NCBI RefSeq assembly: GCF_002940665.1
Contig: NZ_MIGY01000001.1
Span: 62,001 to 126,000, forward strand
DNA from: Xanthomonas arboricola
GTDB lineage: Bacteria; Pseudomonadota; Gammaproteobacteria; Xanthomonadales; Xanthomonadaceae
DNA length: 64,000 nucleotides
Direction: 5' to 3'
In this document: piece by piece, positions 14,375-23,501 of the stretch
Position numbering within the stretch: the first letter of the stretch is position 1
How the letters are laid out: each line of letters starts with the position of its first letter
The notes under the pieces: generated by a model
Told to the model about the DNA's origin: nothing
What the model saw: only the letters and a program-made list of their open reading frames with translations
Database searches by the model: none
Translations under genes and position numbers: made by a program

Positions 14375-16369
14375 ATGCAAGGGACGAACGTGCTGTTTGG
14401 TCAGATCGCCGTAGTGTTCGGCATCGTGATCGCCGGCGTGTGGGGCGCCACACAATGGACAGCAGCGGCCCTTGGCTATCAAGTACGCCTCGGCTCGCCA
14501 TGGTTCGATCTTCTTGGCACACCCATCTACCACCCGTGGAAGCTGTTCGAGTGGTGGTTCGTCTTCGATGCATATGCGCCGCGCGTGTTCGATACCGGCG
14601 GCGCCATCGCGGGCGGCAGTGGCCTGCTGGCAGTAGTGGTCGCAATCGGCATGTCGATCTGGCGCTCGCGGCAGTCGCGCTTGGTCACGACTTACGGCTC
14701 GGCCCGCTGGGCGAACGCGGATGACATTCGCAGGGCGGGCCTGACGCAACCGGCCGGCGTGCTCCTCGGCCAGTACGACCATCAATACCTGCGTCACGAA
14801 GGCCCGGAACACGTCCTGACCTTCGCGCCCACACGTTCGGGCAAAGGCGTGGGCCTGGTAGTGCCGACGCTGCTGTCCTGGCCAGCCTCGGCCGTCATCC
14901 ACGACATCAAGGGCGAGAACTGGCAGATCACTGCCGGCTGGCGTAGCCGGTTCAGCCACTGCCTGCTGTTCAACCCGACCGATGCGAAGTCGGCGGCCTA
15001 CAACCCGCTGCTGGAAGTTCGGCGCGGCGCGCATGAAGTGCGCGACGTGCAGAACATCGCGGATATCCTGGTCGATCCCGAAGGTGCGCTGGAGAAGCGC
15101 AATCATTGGGAAAAGACCAGCCACGCGCTGCTGGTCGGGGCCATCCTGCATGTGCTCTACGCAGGCGAAGACAAGACGCTGCGCGGCGTCGCCAACTTCC
15201 TCAGCGACCCAGCCAGCCCGTTCGAGCTGACGCTGCACCGGATGATGACGACAAAGCACCTGGGCGATGCACCGCACCCGGTTGTCGCATCCGCTGCGCG
15301 GGAAGTGCTCAACAAGTCGGACAACGAGCGGTCGGGCGTGCTCTCCACGGCCATGTCCTTCCTTGGCCTGTACCGCGATCCCACGGTGGCCGAAGTCACG
15401 TCGCGCTGCGACTGGCGCATCGCCGACTTGATCGCCGCAGCGCATCCGGTATCGCTGTACCTGGTGGTGCCGCCTTCGGACATCAGCCGCACCAAGCCGC
15501 TGATCCGCCTGATCCTCAACCAGATCGGGCGGCGCCTTACCGAATCGCTCGATGGCTCCGATGGCATCGAGCGTCGCCACAAGCTGCTGCTGATGCTCGA
15601 TGAGTTTCCGGCGCTGGGGCGCCTGGACTTTTTCGAGACTGCCTTGGCCTTCATGGCCGGCTACGGCATCCGCAGCTTCCTCATCGCCCAAAGCCTGAAC
15701 CAGATCGACAAGGCGTATGGGCAGAACCATTCCATCCTCGACAACTGCCACGTTCGCGTGACGTTTGCGACGAATGACGAAAGGACGGCGAAAAGGATTT
15801 CGGAAACCCTTGGCACCGCCACCGAGCTGCGCGCGCAGCGAAATTACGCCGGCCACAGATTGGCCCCGTGGCTCGGCCACTTGATGGTGTCGCGGCAGGA
15901 AACCGCACGGCCGCTACTCACTCCAGGCGAGGTGATGCAGCTTCCGCCCGATGAAGCCGTGGTGATGGTGTCCAGCGTCGCGCCGATCAAAGCCAAGAAG
16001 CTTCGCTACTACTCGGACGCTAATTTCAGCCGCCGCGTGCTGCCACCGCCTGTACTTGCAGACGGGCACTACGACGATGCGCCGCCATTGCGCTCCGACG
16101 ACTGGAGCGGGCTGGCGATCCCTGCCGTACCCGCTGCACTGGCCACAGCATCCGCGGATGGCCTGGGCGGCACCGACGACGGCGGCCCACGCCGTCAGCC
16201 CGAACTCACCGAAGCCGTCGCCTACGACCCCGAACCGGACGCACACGCTTCCGACCTAGGGCTGCTCGACGACGACTTGCCGCTGCCACTTCCTGCCCAG
16301 CTCGACCCGGCCATGCAACGCACGGCCCGGCTGGCGTCCCTCGACCCCAATGACGGAATCGACCTATGA
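14375..16369 (+). CDS. traG: Type IV coupling protein TraG (VirD4-like)
   Basis: The 664-aa coupling ATPase that hands the relaxosome to the mating channel. Two N-terminal membrane segments are visible (residues about 8-30 and 78-95) with a periplasmic loop between. Walker A is APTRSGKG at residues 151-158 and Walker B is LLLMLDEF near residue 404. The all-alpha region lies between them. The C-terminal 100 residues are acidic and Pro/Ala-rich. GGAGG lies seven bases before the ATG. Its stop overlaps the CopG gene start as ATGA. The homologue in Tn4371 stands at the same place before trbB. No relaxase is visible in the window. Confidence 0.95.
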   Translation: MQGTNVLFGQIAVVFGIVIAGVWGATQWTAAALGYQVRLGSPWFDLLGTPIYHPWKLFEWWFVFDAYAPRVFDTGGAIAGGSGLLAVVVAIGMSIWRSRQSRLVTTYGSARWANADDIRRAGLTQPAGVLLGQYDHQYLRHEGPEHVLTFAPTRSGKGVGLVVPTLLSWPASAVIHDIKGENWQITAGWRSRFSHCLLFNPTDAKSAAYNPLLEVRRGAHEVRDVQNIADILVDPEGALEKRNHWEKTSHALLVGAILHVLYAGEDKTLRGVANFLSDPASPFELTLHRMMTTKHLGDAPHPVVASAAREVLNKSDNERSGVLSTAMSFLGLYRDPTVAEVTSRCDWRIADLIAAAHPVSLYLVVPPSDISRTKPLIRLILNQIGRRLTESLDGSDGIERRHKLLLMLDEFPALGRLDFFETALAFMAGYGIRSFLIAQSLNQIDKAYGQNHSILDNCHVRVTFATNDERTAKRISETLGTATELRAQRNYAGHRLAPWLGHLMVSRQETARPLLTPGEVMQLPPDEAVVMVSSVAPIKAKKLRYYSDANFSRRVLPPPVLADGHYDDAPPLRSDDWSGLAIPAVPAALATASADGLGGTDDGGPRRQPELTEAVAYDPEPDAHASDLGLLDDDLPLPLPAQLDPAMQRTARLASLDPNDGIDL

Positions 16370-16830
16370 GCCAATACCGCCTCAATCTATTCATTCAGCC
16401 CGAGCACGCTCAGCGCCTGGACGAACTCGCCGCCAAGAAAGGCGTGTCCAAGTCGTCCATCGTCGCGGCAGCGCTGGCATCCTGGCTATCGCCGGACGCG
16501 GGCGACCAGCGCGAGGCGGCCATCGCCAAGCGGCTGGATCGGCTGTCGCGCCAGACCGAGCGCCTGGAGCGCGACCAGAACATCCAGATCGAAACGCTGG
16601 CCCTGTTCATCCGCTACTTCCTGACCGTCAGCACGCCGATTCCCGAAGCCCATCAGGACGCGGCACGCGCCCAGGGCAAGGCGCGTTTCGAGCAGTTCGT
16701 GGAACAGCTTGGCCGCCACCTGCTGCGCGGCCGCAGCCTAGTACGCGATGTTGTGGAGGAGCTGCATCCCGATCCGATGCGGATGGATGACGCGGCGGCG
16801 CTGGCCGAAGCGCGGGAGAGGGCCTCATGA
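16366..16830 (+). CDS. CopG-type ribbon-helix-helix protein
   Basis: A 154-aa protein with an N-terminal ribbon-helix-helix DNA-binding domain: strand QYRLNLFIQ, helix PEHAQRLDELAAKKGVS, helix KSSIVAAALASWL. A longer alpha-helical part with likely coiled coil follows (RQTERLERDQNIQIETLALF). CopG genes between traG and trbB are part of the conserved Tn4371-type layout. It overlaps traG and trbB by four bases at each end. It probably represses or tunes transfer gene expression, or acts in DNA processing; the target site is unknown. Confidence 0.88.
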   Translation: MSQYRLNLFIQPEHAQRLDELAAKKGVSKSSIVAAALASWLSPDAGDQREAAIAKRLDRLSRQTERLERDQNIQIETLALFIRYFLTVSTPIPEAHQDAARAQGKARFEQFVEQLGRHLLRGRSLVRDVVEELHPDPMRMDDAAALAEARERAS

Positions 16831-17897
16831 GCGCCGTTCCGCACACCCCGCCTGAACCACGGTCATCGACCGCGACATCGCTGGATCGCCGCATCCAGAT
16901 GCTGCGCACAGCCATGGGGCCGCTGATCGCCGCCGCGCTGGAAGACCCGGACGTGGTGGAAATCATGCTCAACCCCGACCGTACCCTGTGGGTCGATCGG
17001 CTGTCGTCGGGCCGTTCGCCGCTGGGTATGGAACTGCCCGAGGCCGATGGCGAACGCATCATCCGCCTGGTCGCCGCCCACGTCGGCGCGGAAGTGCATC
17101 GCGGCCAGCCGCTGCTGACCGCCGAGCTGCCCGAGACGGGCGAACGCTTCGAGGGCATCTTGCCGCCGGCCGCACCGGGGCCGGCGTTCGCGCTGCGCAA
17201 GCGTGCCGTGAACATCATCGGCCTGGATCGCTACGTCGGCGACGGCATCCTGACTGGCGGCCAAGCGGACTTCCTGCGCCGCGCAATACGCGAGCGGCAG
17301 AACATCCTGATTGCCGGTGGCACCAGTACCGGCAAGACCACCCTCGCCAACGCCTTGCTGGCCGAGATCGCCGCCACTGGCGACCGCGTGCTGGTGCTCG
17401 AAGACACCATCGAACTGCAATGCGCAGCCCGCGACCATGTGCCGCTCCGCACGCGCGCGGGCGTGGTGTCGATGCAGGAGCTGGTGCGCGCCACGATGCG
17501 CCTGCGCCCCGACCGCGTGATCGTCGGCGAAGTGCGCGGCGGCGAGGCGCTGGATCTCATCAAGGTGTGGGGCACCGGCCATCCCGGTGGTATTGCCACG
17601 ATCCACGCCGGTTCCGCGCTGGGCGCACTGCTGCGGCTGGAGCAACTGATTCTCGAAGTGGCCGTGAACCCGCCGCGTGCGCTGATCGCCGAGGCGGTCA
17701 ATGTCGTCATCCACATCGCCGGTCGTGGCCGCAAGCGCCACGTCGAAAGCATCGCCCGCGTCGTCGGCTTCGACGGCGCGGGCTACCGGCTGGCGGACGC
17801 GCTGGAAACGCCGTTTCCCGTGCTGACGCCGGTTCCTCTCGCAGCCGATGCCGCTGCGCCGTCCCCGTCCCCTGACCAACCTGGAGAATTGCCATGA
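16827..17897 (+). CDS. trbB: TrbB, VirB11-type secretion ATPase
   Basis: A 356-aa hexameric ATPase that powers the mating-pair type IV secretion system. An N-terminal domain (LEDPDVVEIMLNPDRTLWVD) is followed by the ATPase core. Walker A is AGGTSTGKTTLANALL near residue 164. The Asp box VLVLEDTIELQC, Walker B region LRPDRVIVGEVRGGEALDLI and His box GHPGGIATIHAGSA are all intact. The C-terminal 25 residues are a Pro/Ala tail. It overlaps the CopG gene and trbC by four bases each. Cytoplasmic face of the inner membrane. Confidence 0.95.
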   Translation: MSAVPHTPPEPRSSTATSLDRRIQMLRTAMGPLIAAALEDPDVVEIMLNPDRTLWVDRLSSGRSPLGMELPEADGERIIRLVAAHVGAEVHRGQPLLTAELPETGERFEGILPPAAPGPAFALRKRAVNIIGLDRYVGDGILTGGQADFLRRAIRERQNILIAGGTSTGKTTLANALLAEIAATGDRVLVLEDTIELQCAARDHVPLRTRAGVVSMQELVRATMRLRPDRVIVGEVRGGEALDLIKVWGTGHPGGIATIHAGSALGALLRLEQLILEVAVNPPRALIAEAVNVVIHIAGRGRKRHVESIARVVGFDGAGYRLADALETPFPVLTPVPLAADAAAPSPSPDQPGELP

Positions 17898-18280
17898 CAC
17901 ACGTTGATTCTTTCCGCTTTTCCGTAAATCCGCTTCCCCGCCAGTCCAGCCTTGCGAGGCTGCGCAGCCTCGTCCGCCCTGCGGGGCAGGGGCTGCTGCT
18001 GGCCGCGCTGCTGCTGCTCCTGGCCGGTACGGCGCAGGCCGCCGGTTCCTCGATGCCGTGGGAGGGGCCGTTGCAGTCGATCTTAGAGTCGATCCAGGGG
18101 CCGGTGGCGCGCATCGTCGCGGTCATCATCATCATCGCCACGGGCCTGGCGCTGGCCTTTGGCGACACCAGCGGCGGCTTTCGCAAGCTGATCCAAATCG
18201 TGTTCGGGTTGAGCATCGCGTTCGCCGCGTCCTCGTTCTTCCTGTCGTTCTTCAGCTTCTCCGGCGGGGCCGTCGTATGA
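17894..18280 (+). CDS. trbC: TrbC, conjugative pilin precursor
   Basis: A 128-aa VirB2/TrbC-type pilin precursor. A long leader (residues 1-48) contains a basic start and a hydrophobic run GLLLAALLLLLAGTAQAAG with a likely signal peptidase site after AQA. The mature part has two membrane segments, IVAVIIIIATGLALAFG and IQIVFGLSIAFAASSFFLSF, separated by a polar loop. TrbC pilins of the RP4 group are cyclised; whether this one is cannot be seen. Overlaps trbB and trbD by four bases. Confidence 0.92.
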   Translation: MTHVDSFRFSVNPLPRQSSLARLRSLVRPAGQGLLLAALLLLLAGTAQAAGSSMPWEGPLQSILESIQGPVARIVAVIIIIATGLALAFGDTSGGFRKLIQIVFGLSIAFAASSFFLSFFSFSGGAVV

Positions 18281-18546
18281 GTACGGCCAACGATCTTCCA
18301 GGCTTCGAGGTGCCGCTGCATCGCTCGCTGACGGAGCCGATCCTCATGGGCGGTGCGCCGCGCACCGTGGCGATCGCCAACGGCACGCTGGCCGCCGCCG
18401 TCGGGCTGGGCCTGCAACTGTGGATTCCCGGCGTGGTGCTCTGGATCGTCGGCCACTCGCTGGCCGTATGGGGTGCGCGCGTCGATCCGCAGTTCATGCA
18501 GGTCTTCGCGCGCCACATCAAGCACAAGCCGCTGCTGGACGTGTGA
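18277..18546 (+). CDS. trbD: TrbD, VirB3-like membrane protein
   Basis: A small 89-aa inner-membrane component of the mating channel. The opening PGFEVPLHRSLTEPILMGG is the family signature. It is followed by two closely spaced hydrophobic segments (VAIANGTLAAAVGLGL and LWIPGVVLWIVGHSLAVWG). The tail is basic. The start ATG overlaps the trbC stop as ATGA; trbE follows after ten bases. VirB3 proteins work with the VirB4 ATPase, here TrbE. Confidence 0.92.
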   Translation: MSTANDLPGFEVPLHRSLTEPILMGGAPRTVAIANGTLAAAVGLGLQLWIPGVVLWIVGHSLAVWGARVDPQFMQVFARHIKHKPLLDV

Positions 18547-18556
18547 GGGGGATACC

Positions 18557-21004
18557 ATGTTGAACCTTGCCGAATACCGCCAGCGGCCCGCCTTGCTCGC
18601 CGACTGGCTGCCCTGGGCCGGACTGATCGCGCCGGGCGTGGTGCTGAACAAGGATGGTTCGTTCCAGCGCACGGCGCGCTTTCGCGGGCCTGATCTGGAC
18701 AGCGCCACGCAAGGCGAGCTGATCGCCACGTCGGCGCGGCTCAACAACGCGCTGCGCCGCTTGGGTTCGGGCTGGGCGCTGTTTATCGAGGCCGAGCGCT
18801 GCGCAGCGGCGGGCTATCCAAGTTCCGACTTCCCCGAGCCGCTGTCCTGGCTCGTCGATGAAGAACGCCGAGCCGCGTTCGAGGAATCGGGCCATCACTT
18901 CGAGAGCACCTATCACCTGACGTTGACGTTCCTGCCGCCCGAGGAATCCCGCGCCCGCGCCGCCAAGCTGCTCTACGAGAACTCGCCCGGCGATGGCGTG
19001 GATTGGGACGGCCGCCTCGATGCCTTCGTGGCGGAAACCGATCGCGTGTTCGACCTGCTCGACGGCGTGATGCCAGAAATCGCCTGGCTGGACGACAGCC
19101 AGACGCTGACCTACCTGCACGCGACCGTCTCGACGCGGCGCTATCGCATCGGCGTCCCCGAAGTGCCTTTCCATCTGGACGCGCTGCTGGCCGACTCCGC
19201 GCTCGTCGGTGGCCTGGCGCCCACGCTGGGCGACCAGCACCTGCGTGTGGTGTCAGTGCGCGGCTTTCCGACCTCAACCTGGCCGGGCCTGCTGGACGAC
19301 CTCAACCGCCTGGGCTTTGGCTATCGCTGGAGCACGCGCTTCATCTGCATGGACAAGGCCGAGGCAGAAAAAGAACTCGGTCGCCTGCGCCGCCAGTGGT
19401 TTGCGAAACGGAAGAACGTCGTCGCGCTGCTGCGCGAAACGATCTTCCAGCAGGAAAGCCCGCTGGTCGATACCGACGCCAGCAACAAGGCGGCCGACGC
19501 CGATGCCGCCTTACAGGAGCTGGGCAGCGATCAGGTCGCCTTCGGCTACCTCACCGCCACGGTGACGGTGCTCGACGCCGACCCGGCCGGGGCTGACGAG
19601 AAGCTGCGCATGGTGGAGCGCGTCATACAGGGCCGGGGCTTCGTCACCATCCCCGAAACCCTCAATGCCGTCGATGCGTGGCTGTCGTCCATTCCCGGCA
19701 ATGCCTACGCGAACGTGCGCCAGCCCATCGTCTCGACGCTGAACCTGGCGCACATGATGCCGCTGTCGGCGGTGTGGGCCGGGCCGGAGAAGAACGACCA
19801 CCTCGACGGCCCGCCGCTGATCGTCACCCGCACCGATGGCGCGACGCCTTTTCGCTTGGTCACTCACATCGGCGACGTGGGGCATACGCTGGTCGCTGGG
19901 CCGACTGGCATGGGCAAGTCGGTACTGCTCGCCATCCTAGCAATGCAGTTCCGCCGCTACTTTGGCTCGCGGATCTTCGCCTTCGACATGGGGCGCTCGA
20001 TGCGCGCCACCATTCTCGGCCTGGGCGGTGAGCACTACGACCTTGGAGCCGATGGCGGCATTGCCTTTCAGCCGCTCGCCCGTATCGACGGCGAGGGCTA
20101 CCGCACCTGGGCGGCCGAATGGGTGGAAGGCCGCCTGCTGCACGAAGGCGTGACCGTCGGCCCCGACGAGAAGGCGGCGATCTGGTCGGCGCTCGGCAGT
20201 CTCGCCGGTGCACCGGTCGAACAGCGCACGATGACCGGGCTTTCCGTGCTGCTGCAATCGAACGCGCTGCGCCAGGCACTCGCGCCTTATGTTCTGGGCG
20301 GCGCGCACGGAAAGCTGCTGGATGCGGACGCCGACCGCCTCGGATTCGGCAATGTGCAAGGCTTCGAGATGGAAGAACTGATGCACAGCCCCGCCGCCGT
20401 GCAAGCCGTGCTGCGCTATCTGTTCGCCCGCTTCGATGAGCGCTTCGACGGTGCGCCCACGCTGCTGATTCTCGATGAGGCGTGGCTGTTCCTCGATGAG
20501 CCGTCTTTCGCGGCGCGCATCCGGCAATGGCTCAAGACGCTCAGGAAAAAGAACGTCAGTGTCATCTTCGCCACGCAGTCGCTGGCCGACATCAAGGATT
20601 CGCCCATCGCGCCCGCGATCATCGAAAGCTGCGCCAGTCGGATTTTCTTACCTAACCCGCAGGCCACCGAGCCGCAGATTCGCGCGATCTACGAGGGCTT
20701 CGGCCTCAACAGCCGGCAAATCGAGATCGTCGCCACCGCGCAGCCCAAGCGCGACTACTACTACCAATCGCGCCTCGGAAATCGCCTGTTCGACCTCGAC
20801 CTGGGGCCGGCCGCGCTCGCGTTCGCGGGCGCATCCACACCGCAAGACCAACGCGACATCGACCGCGTGCTGACACAGGCCGGCGCACCCGGCTTCGCCG
20901 GCGCGTGGCTGCGCCATCGCGGCCTCGATTGGGCCGCCGATCTGCTGCCGTCCGCACCGGCGGCGGCTTCCTTCCTTTCACAGTCACAGGAGAACTTGCC
21001 ATGA
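18557..21004 (+). CDS. trbE: TrbE, VirB4-type secretion ATPase
   Basis: The largest ATPase of the mating apparatus, 815 aa. The N-terminal half is the CagE/TrbE/VirB domain. The C-terminal half carries Walker A AGPTGMGKSVLLA near residue 448 and Walker B PTLLILDEAWLFLDE near residue 636. The motif VSVIFATQSLADI lies near residue 670. It energises pilus assembly and transport at the inner membrane. GAGGGG lies a few bases before the ATG. The frame extends upstream of this ATG, but that stretch is the out-of-frame trbD region. Its stop overlaps the trbJ start. Confidence 0.95.
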   Translation: MLNLAEYRQRPALLADWLPWAGLIAPGVVLNKDGSFQRTARFRGPDLDSATQGELIATSARLNNALRRLGSGWALFIEAERCAAAGYPSSDFPEPLSWLVDEERRAAFEESGHHFESTYHLTLTFLPPEESRARAAKLLYENSPGDGVDWDGRLDAFVAETDRVFDLLDGVMPEIAWLDDSQTLTYLHATVSTRRYRIGVPEVPFHLDALLADSALVGGLAPTLGDQHLRVVSVRGFPTSTWPGLLDDLNRLGFGYRWSTRFICMDKAEAEKELGRLRRQWFAKRKNVVALLRETIFQQESPLVDTDASNKAADADAALQELGSDQVAFGYLTATVTVLDADPAGADEKLRMVERVIQGRGFVTIPETLNAVDAWLSSIPGNAYANVRQPIVSTLNLAHMMPLSAVWAGPEKNDHLDGPPLIVTRTDGATPFRLVTHIGDVGHTLVAGPTGMGKSVLLAILAMQFRRYFGSRIFAFDMGRSMRATILGLGGEHYDLGADGGIAFQPLARIDGEGYRTWAAEWVEGRLLHEGVTVGPDEKAAIWSALGSLAGAPVEQRTMTGLSVLLQSNALRQALAPYVLGGAHGKLLDADADRLGFGNVQGFEMEELMHSPAAVQAVLRYLFARFDERFDGAPTLLILDEAWLFLDEPSFAARIRQWLKTLRKKNVSVIFATQSLADIKDSPIAPAIIESCASRIFLPNPQATEPQIRAIYEGFGLNSRQIEIVATAQPKRDYYYQSRLGNRLFDLDLGPAALAFAGASTPQDQRDIDRVLTQAGAPGFAGAWLRHRGLDWAADLLPSAPAAASFLSQSQENLP

Positions 21005-21744
21005 AGACCAAGCCCCGTCTGCTGTCCGTCTCGCTCGCAGCCGTGCTGTCGGTGTCTCTGCTGGCCGTACAGCCCGCGTCCGCGCTGACGGTGTTCGACC
21101 CGTCGAACTTCGTGCAGAACACGCTGACCGCCATCCGCACGCTGGAGCAGATCAACAACCAGATCAACCAGCTTCAGAACGAAGCGCAGATGCTGATGAA
21201 CCAGGCGCGCAATCTAGCGAATCTCGACTTCAACATCGTCAACCGGCTGCGCTCCACCCTCGCCACCACCGAACGCCTGATCGCCGAGGCGCGCGGCTTG
21301 GCCTACGACGTGCAGAGCATGGATGCCACCTTCGCCCGCCTGTACCCGGAGCAATATGCCGCCACCATCAGCGGTGACCGCATGGCGCAGGACGCCCGCG
21401 AACGCTGGCAGAACACCTTGAACGGCCTGCACACCGCGATGCGGATGCAGGCGCAGGTGTCGCAGAACCTCGCCCAGGACGAAAGCGCGCTGGCAGACCT
21501 CGTGAGCCAGAGCCAGTCGGCCACAGGGGCGTTGCAAGCGATGCAGGCGACGAACCAGCTTCTCGCGCTCCAGGCCAAGCAGTCCATCCAGGCCCAGCAG
21601 CTCCAGATCACGCAAGACCGGGCCGCTTCGCTGGAACTCGCGCGGCAGGCGGCGGCGACCGAGCGCGCCCGCGAAGTGCGGCGGCGCTTCCTCGGCACCG
21701 GCACGCCGTACACGCCGCAGTCCGTCAACTTCTACAACAACTGA
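21001..21744 (+). CDS. trbJ: TrbJ, VirB5-like periplasmic mating protein
   Basis: A 247-aa exported protein. The signal peptide is plain (SVSLAAVLSVSLLAVQPASA). The mature part begins TVFDPSNFVQN, a strong TrbJ mark, followed by heptad-rich helices full of Gln and Asn (LEQINNQINQLQNEAQML). A coiled-coil core and a basic C-terminal region ending near TPYTPQSVNFYNN complete it. In RP4 TrbJ is needed for mating-pair formation, and in related systems it also influences exclusion with TrbK. The true start is the ATG at 21001 in ATGA overlap with trbE. Confidence 0.93.
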   Translation: MKTKPRLLSVSLAAVLSVSLLAVQPASALTVFDPSNFVQNTLTAIRTLEQINNQINQLQNEAQMLMNQARNLANLDFNIVNRLRSTLATTERLIAEARGLAYDVQSMDATFARLYPEQYAATISGDRMAQDARERWQNTLNGLHTAMRMQAQVSQNLAQDESALADLVSQSQSATGALQAMQATNQLLALQAKQSIQAQQLQITQDRAASLELARQAAATERAREVRRRFLGTGTPYTPQSVNFYNN

Positions 21745-21756
21745 CGGGAGGCGGCC

Positions 21757-22083
21757 ATGCGATGCGCTCCCGTCCTGCTGGCCATGCTGCTGACCGCTTG
21801 CGGACAGCAGCCGGCCGAGAACCTGGCCGACGCCTTGGCCGCCGATCACGTGCGGCTCAAGGCGTTGCGCGCGCAATGCGCGGCTGACCGGCAAGCCGAG
21901 GGCGAGGACGCCTGCCGTGCCGCCGCCGAAGCCTTCCGGCGACGATTCTTCGCCGGCCACACCGGGCCGGACGAATACGGCTCGCTGACCGACTTGCCGC
22001 CGATTCCGCCGAGCTTCGATACGCCCGCCGACGACGTACACGAAGGCGACGCGCCACCCGCCTCGCCGGAGGACACGCCATGA
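21757..22083 (+). CDS. TrbK/EexN-like entry-exclusion lipoprotein
   Basis: A 108-aa lipoprotein with a short signal peptide and lipobox LTAC (LLAMLLTACG). The mature part has LAADHVRLKALRAQC, a second Cys in EDACRAAAEAF and RRRFFAG, matching the small lipoprotein before traG. An acidic, Pro-rich tail ends the protein. It occupies the trbK position between trbJ and trbL. In RP4 TrbK gives entry exclusion against the same plasmid. It overlaps trbL by four bases. A paralogue of the 13876 gene, so the element carries two candidate exclusion genes. Confidence 0.8.
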   Translation: MRCAPVLLAMLLTACGQQPAENLADALAADHVRLKALRAQCAADRQAEGEDACRAAAEAFRRRFFAGHTGPDEYGSLTDLPPIPPSFDTPADDVHEGDAPPASPEDTP

Positions 22084-23483
22084 ACGACGTGACCATCATC
22101 GACCGCTTTCTCGACACCTTCTCGCGCTACATCGACTCGGGTTTCGGGCTACTGCAAGGCGAAGTCGCGTTCCTGACCGCCACGCTCATCGTCATCGACA
22201 TGACCATCGCCGGCCTGTATTGGGCCATGAGCCACGCGACCGGCCAGGGCGAGGACGTGATCGCCAAGCTGCTGCGCAAGGTGCTGTACGTCGGCGCCTT
22301 CGCCTACATCATCGGCAACTTCAACTGGCTGGCGAGCATCGTGTTCCGCTCGTTCGCCGGCCTGGGGATCACGGCCACCGGCTCGGCCATCACGATGGAG
22401 AACTTTCTCCAACCGGGGCGACTGGCGAAGACCGGCATCGACGCGGGCGCGCCGATTCTGGAACAGATCGGCGATATGGCCGGTTTCCCCGAAGTATTCG
22501 TGAACCTCGACCCCATCGTGGTGATGTTCCTCGCCTGGCTGGTGGTGATCCTGTGCTTCTTCGTGCTGGCGGTGCAGCTTTTCATCACGCTGATCGAGTT
22601 CAAGCTGACCACGCTCGCCGGCTTCGTGCTGGTGCCATTCGCGCTATGGAACAAGACGAGCTTCCTGGCCGAAAAGGTGCTCGGCAACGTGGTGTCGTCG
22701 GGCATCAAGGTCTTGGTGCTGGCCGTCATTGTCGGCATCGGTTCGGGCCTGTTCGCGGAGTTCCAAGTGCATCCCGACGAGCCATCCATCGACCATGCCC
22801 TTGTCGTGATGCTGGCCTCACTCGCGCTGCTGGCGCTGGGCATCTTCGGCCCAGGCATCGCCACCGGCCTGGTATCCGGGGCGCCGCAGCTTGGCGCGGG
22901 TGCAATGGCCGGTGCCGCTGTCGGCGCTGTTGGCACGGGTGTTGCCATTGGCGCCGCCGCGACTGGTGTGGGCGGTGCGGTCATGGCCGGGGCGCGCATG
23001 GCGCCGGCCGCCGCCAAGCTGGCCGGCAGCGGTGCGCGTGCCGCTGCCTCGACGGCCGGTAGCGCCCGGTCGGCGTTCCAGGCCGGTTCCGCCGCAGCCG
23101 GTGGCGGGGCCAAAGGCGCGATGGCGGGCCTGGGCAATGTCGCCAAGACCGGCGCACAGGCGGCGGGCCGTCGCGCTGCTTCCGGCGCTTCCGCTGCCGG
23201 GCAGAAGATGGCCGGCCCTTTCCGTGCCGGCTGGAACGGATCTTCGGGCGATTCCGGCACAGGGGCCGCATCCGGCGGTGCTGCCGCCGGTGCAGCCACG
23301 GCCGGCCCATCCGCCGCAGACGGCGCCGCCAGTTCGCAGAAGCAAGAACAACCCGCCTGGGCCAAGCGGATGCACCGCCGCCAACAAGCCACCCATGCCG
23401 CCACCACCGCCGCCCACACGCTGCGGGGTGGCGACGGCGGCGGCTCCGGGCAAGGCCCGAGCCTGCGCGATTCCGATACCTGA
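22080..23483 (+). CDS. trbL: TrbL, VirB6-like polytopic membrane protein
   Basis: A 467-aa inner-membrane channel component. About six membrane segments are visible between residues 30 and 270, including FLTATLIVIDMTIAGLYWAM and VMFLAWLVVILCFFVLAVQL. The C-terminal 200 residues are a low-complexity Ala/Gly/Ser tail with scattered Gln and Arg, as is common in TrbL. The ATG overlaps the lipoprotein gene stop. TrbF follows after 18 bases with AAGGAGAA as its ribosome site. Confidence 0.93.
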   Translation: MNDVTIIDRFLDTFSRYIDSGFGLLQGEVAFLTATLIVIDMTIAGLYWAMSHATGQGEDVIAKLLRKVLYVGAFAYIIGNFNWLASIVFRSFAGLGITATGSAITMENFLQPGRLAKTGIDAGAPILEQIGDMAGFPEVFVNLDPIVVMFLAWLVVILCFFVLAVQLFITLIEFKLTTLAGFVLVPFALWNKTSFLAEKVLGNVVSSGIKVLVLAVIVGIGSGLFAEFQVHPDEPSIDHALVVMLASLALLALGIFGPGIATGLVSGAPQLGAGAMAGAAVGAVGTGVAIGAAATGVGGAVMAGARMAPAAAKLAGSGARAAASTAGSARSAFQAGSAAAGGGAKGAMAGLGNVAKTGAQAAGRRAASGASAAGQKMAGPFRAGWNGSSGDSGTGAASGGAAAGAATAGPSAADGAASSQKQEQPAWAKRMHRRQQATHAATTAAHTLRGGDGGGSGQGPSLRDSDT

Positions 23484-23501
23484 CCTTGAAGGAGAACACC
23501 C

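Noticed and set aside
14321..15880. Long minus-strand open frame (519 aa)
   Set aside because: It lies fully antisense to traG, and its translation is rich in His, Arg, Gln and Val with no domain. GC-rich DNA makes such shadows common.
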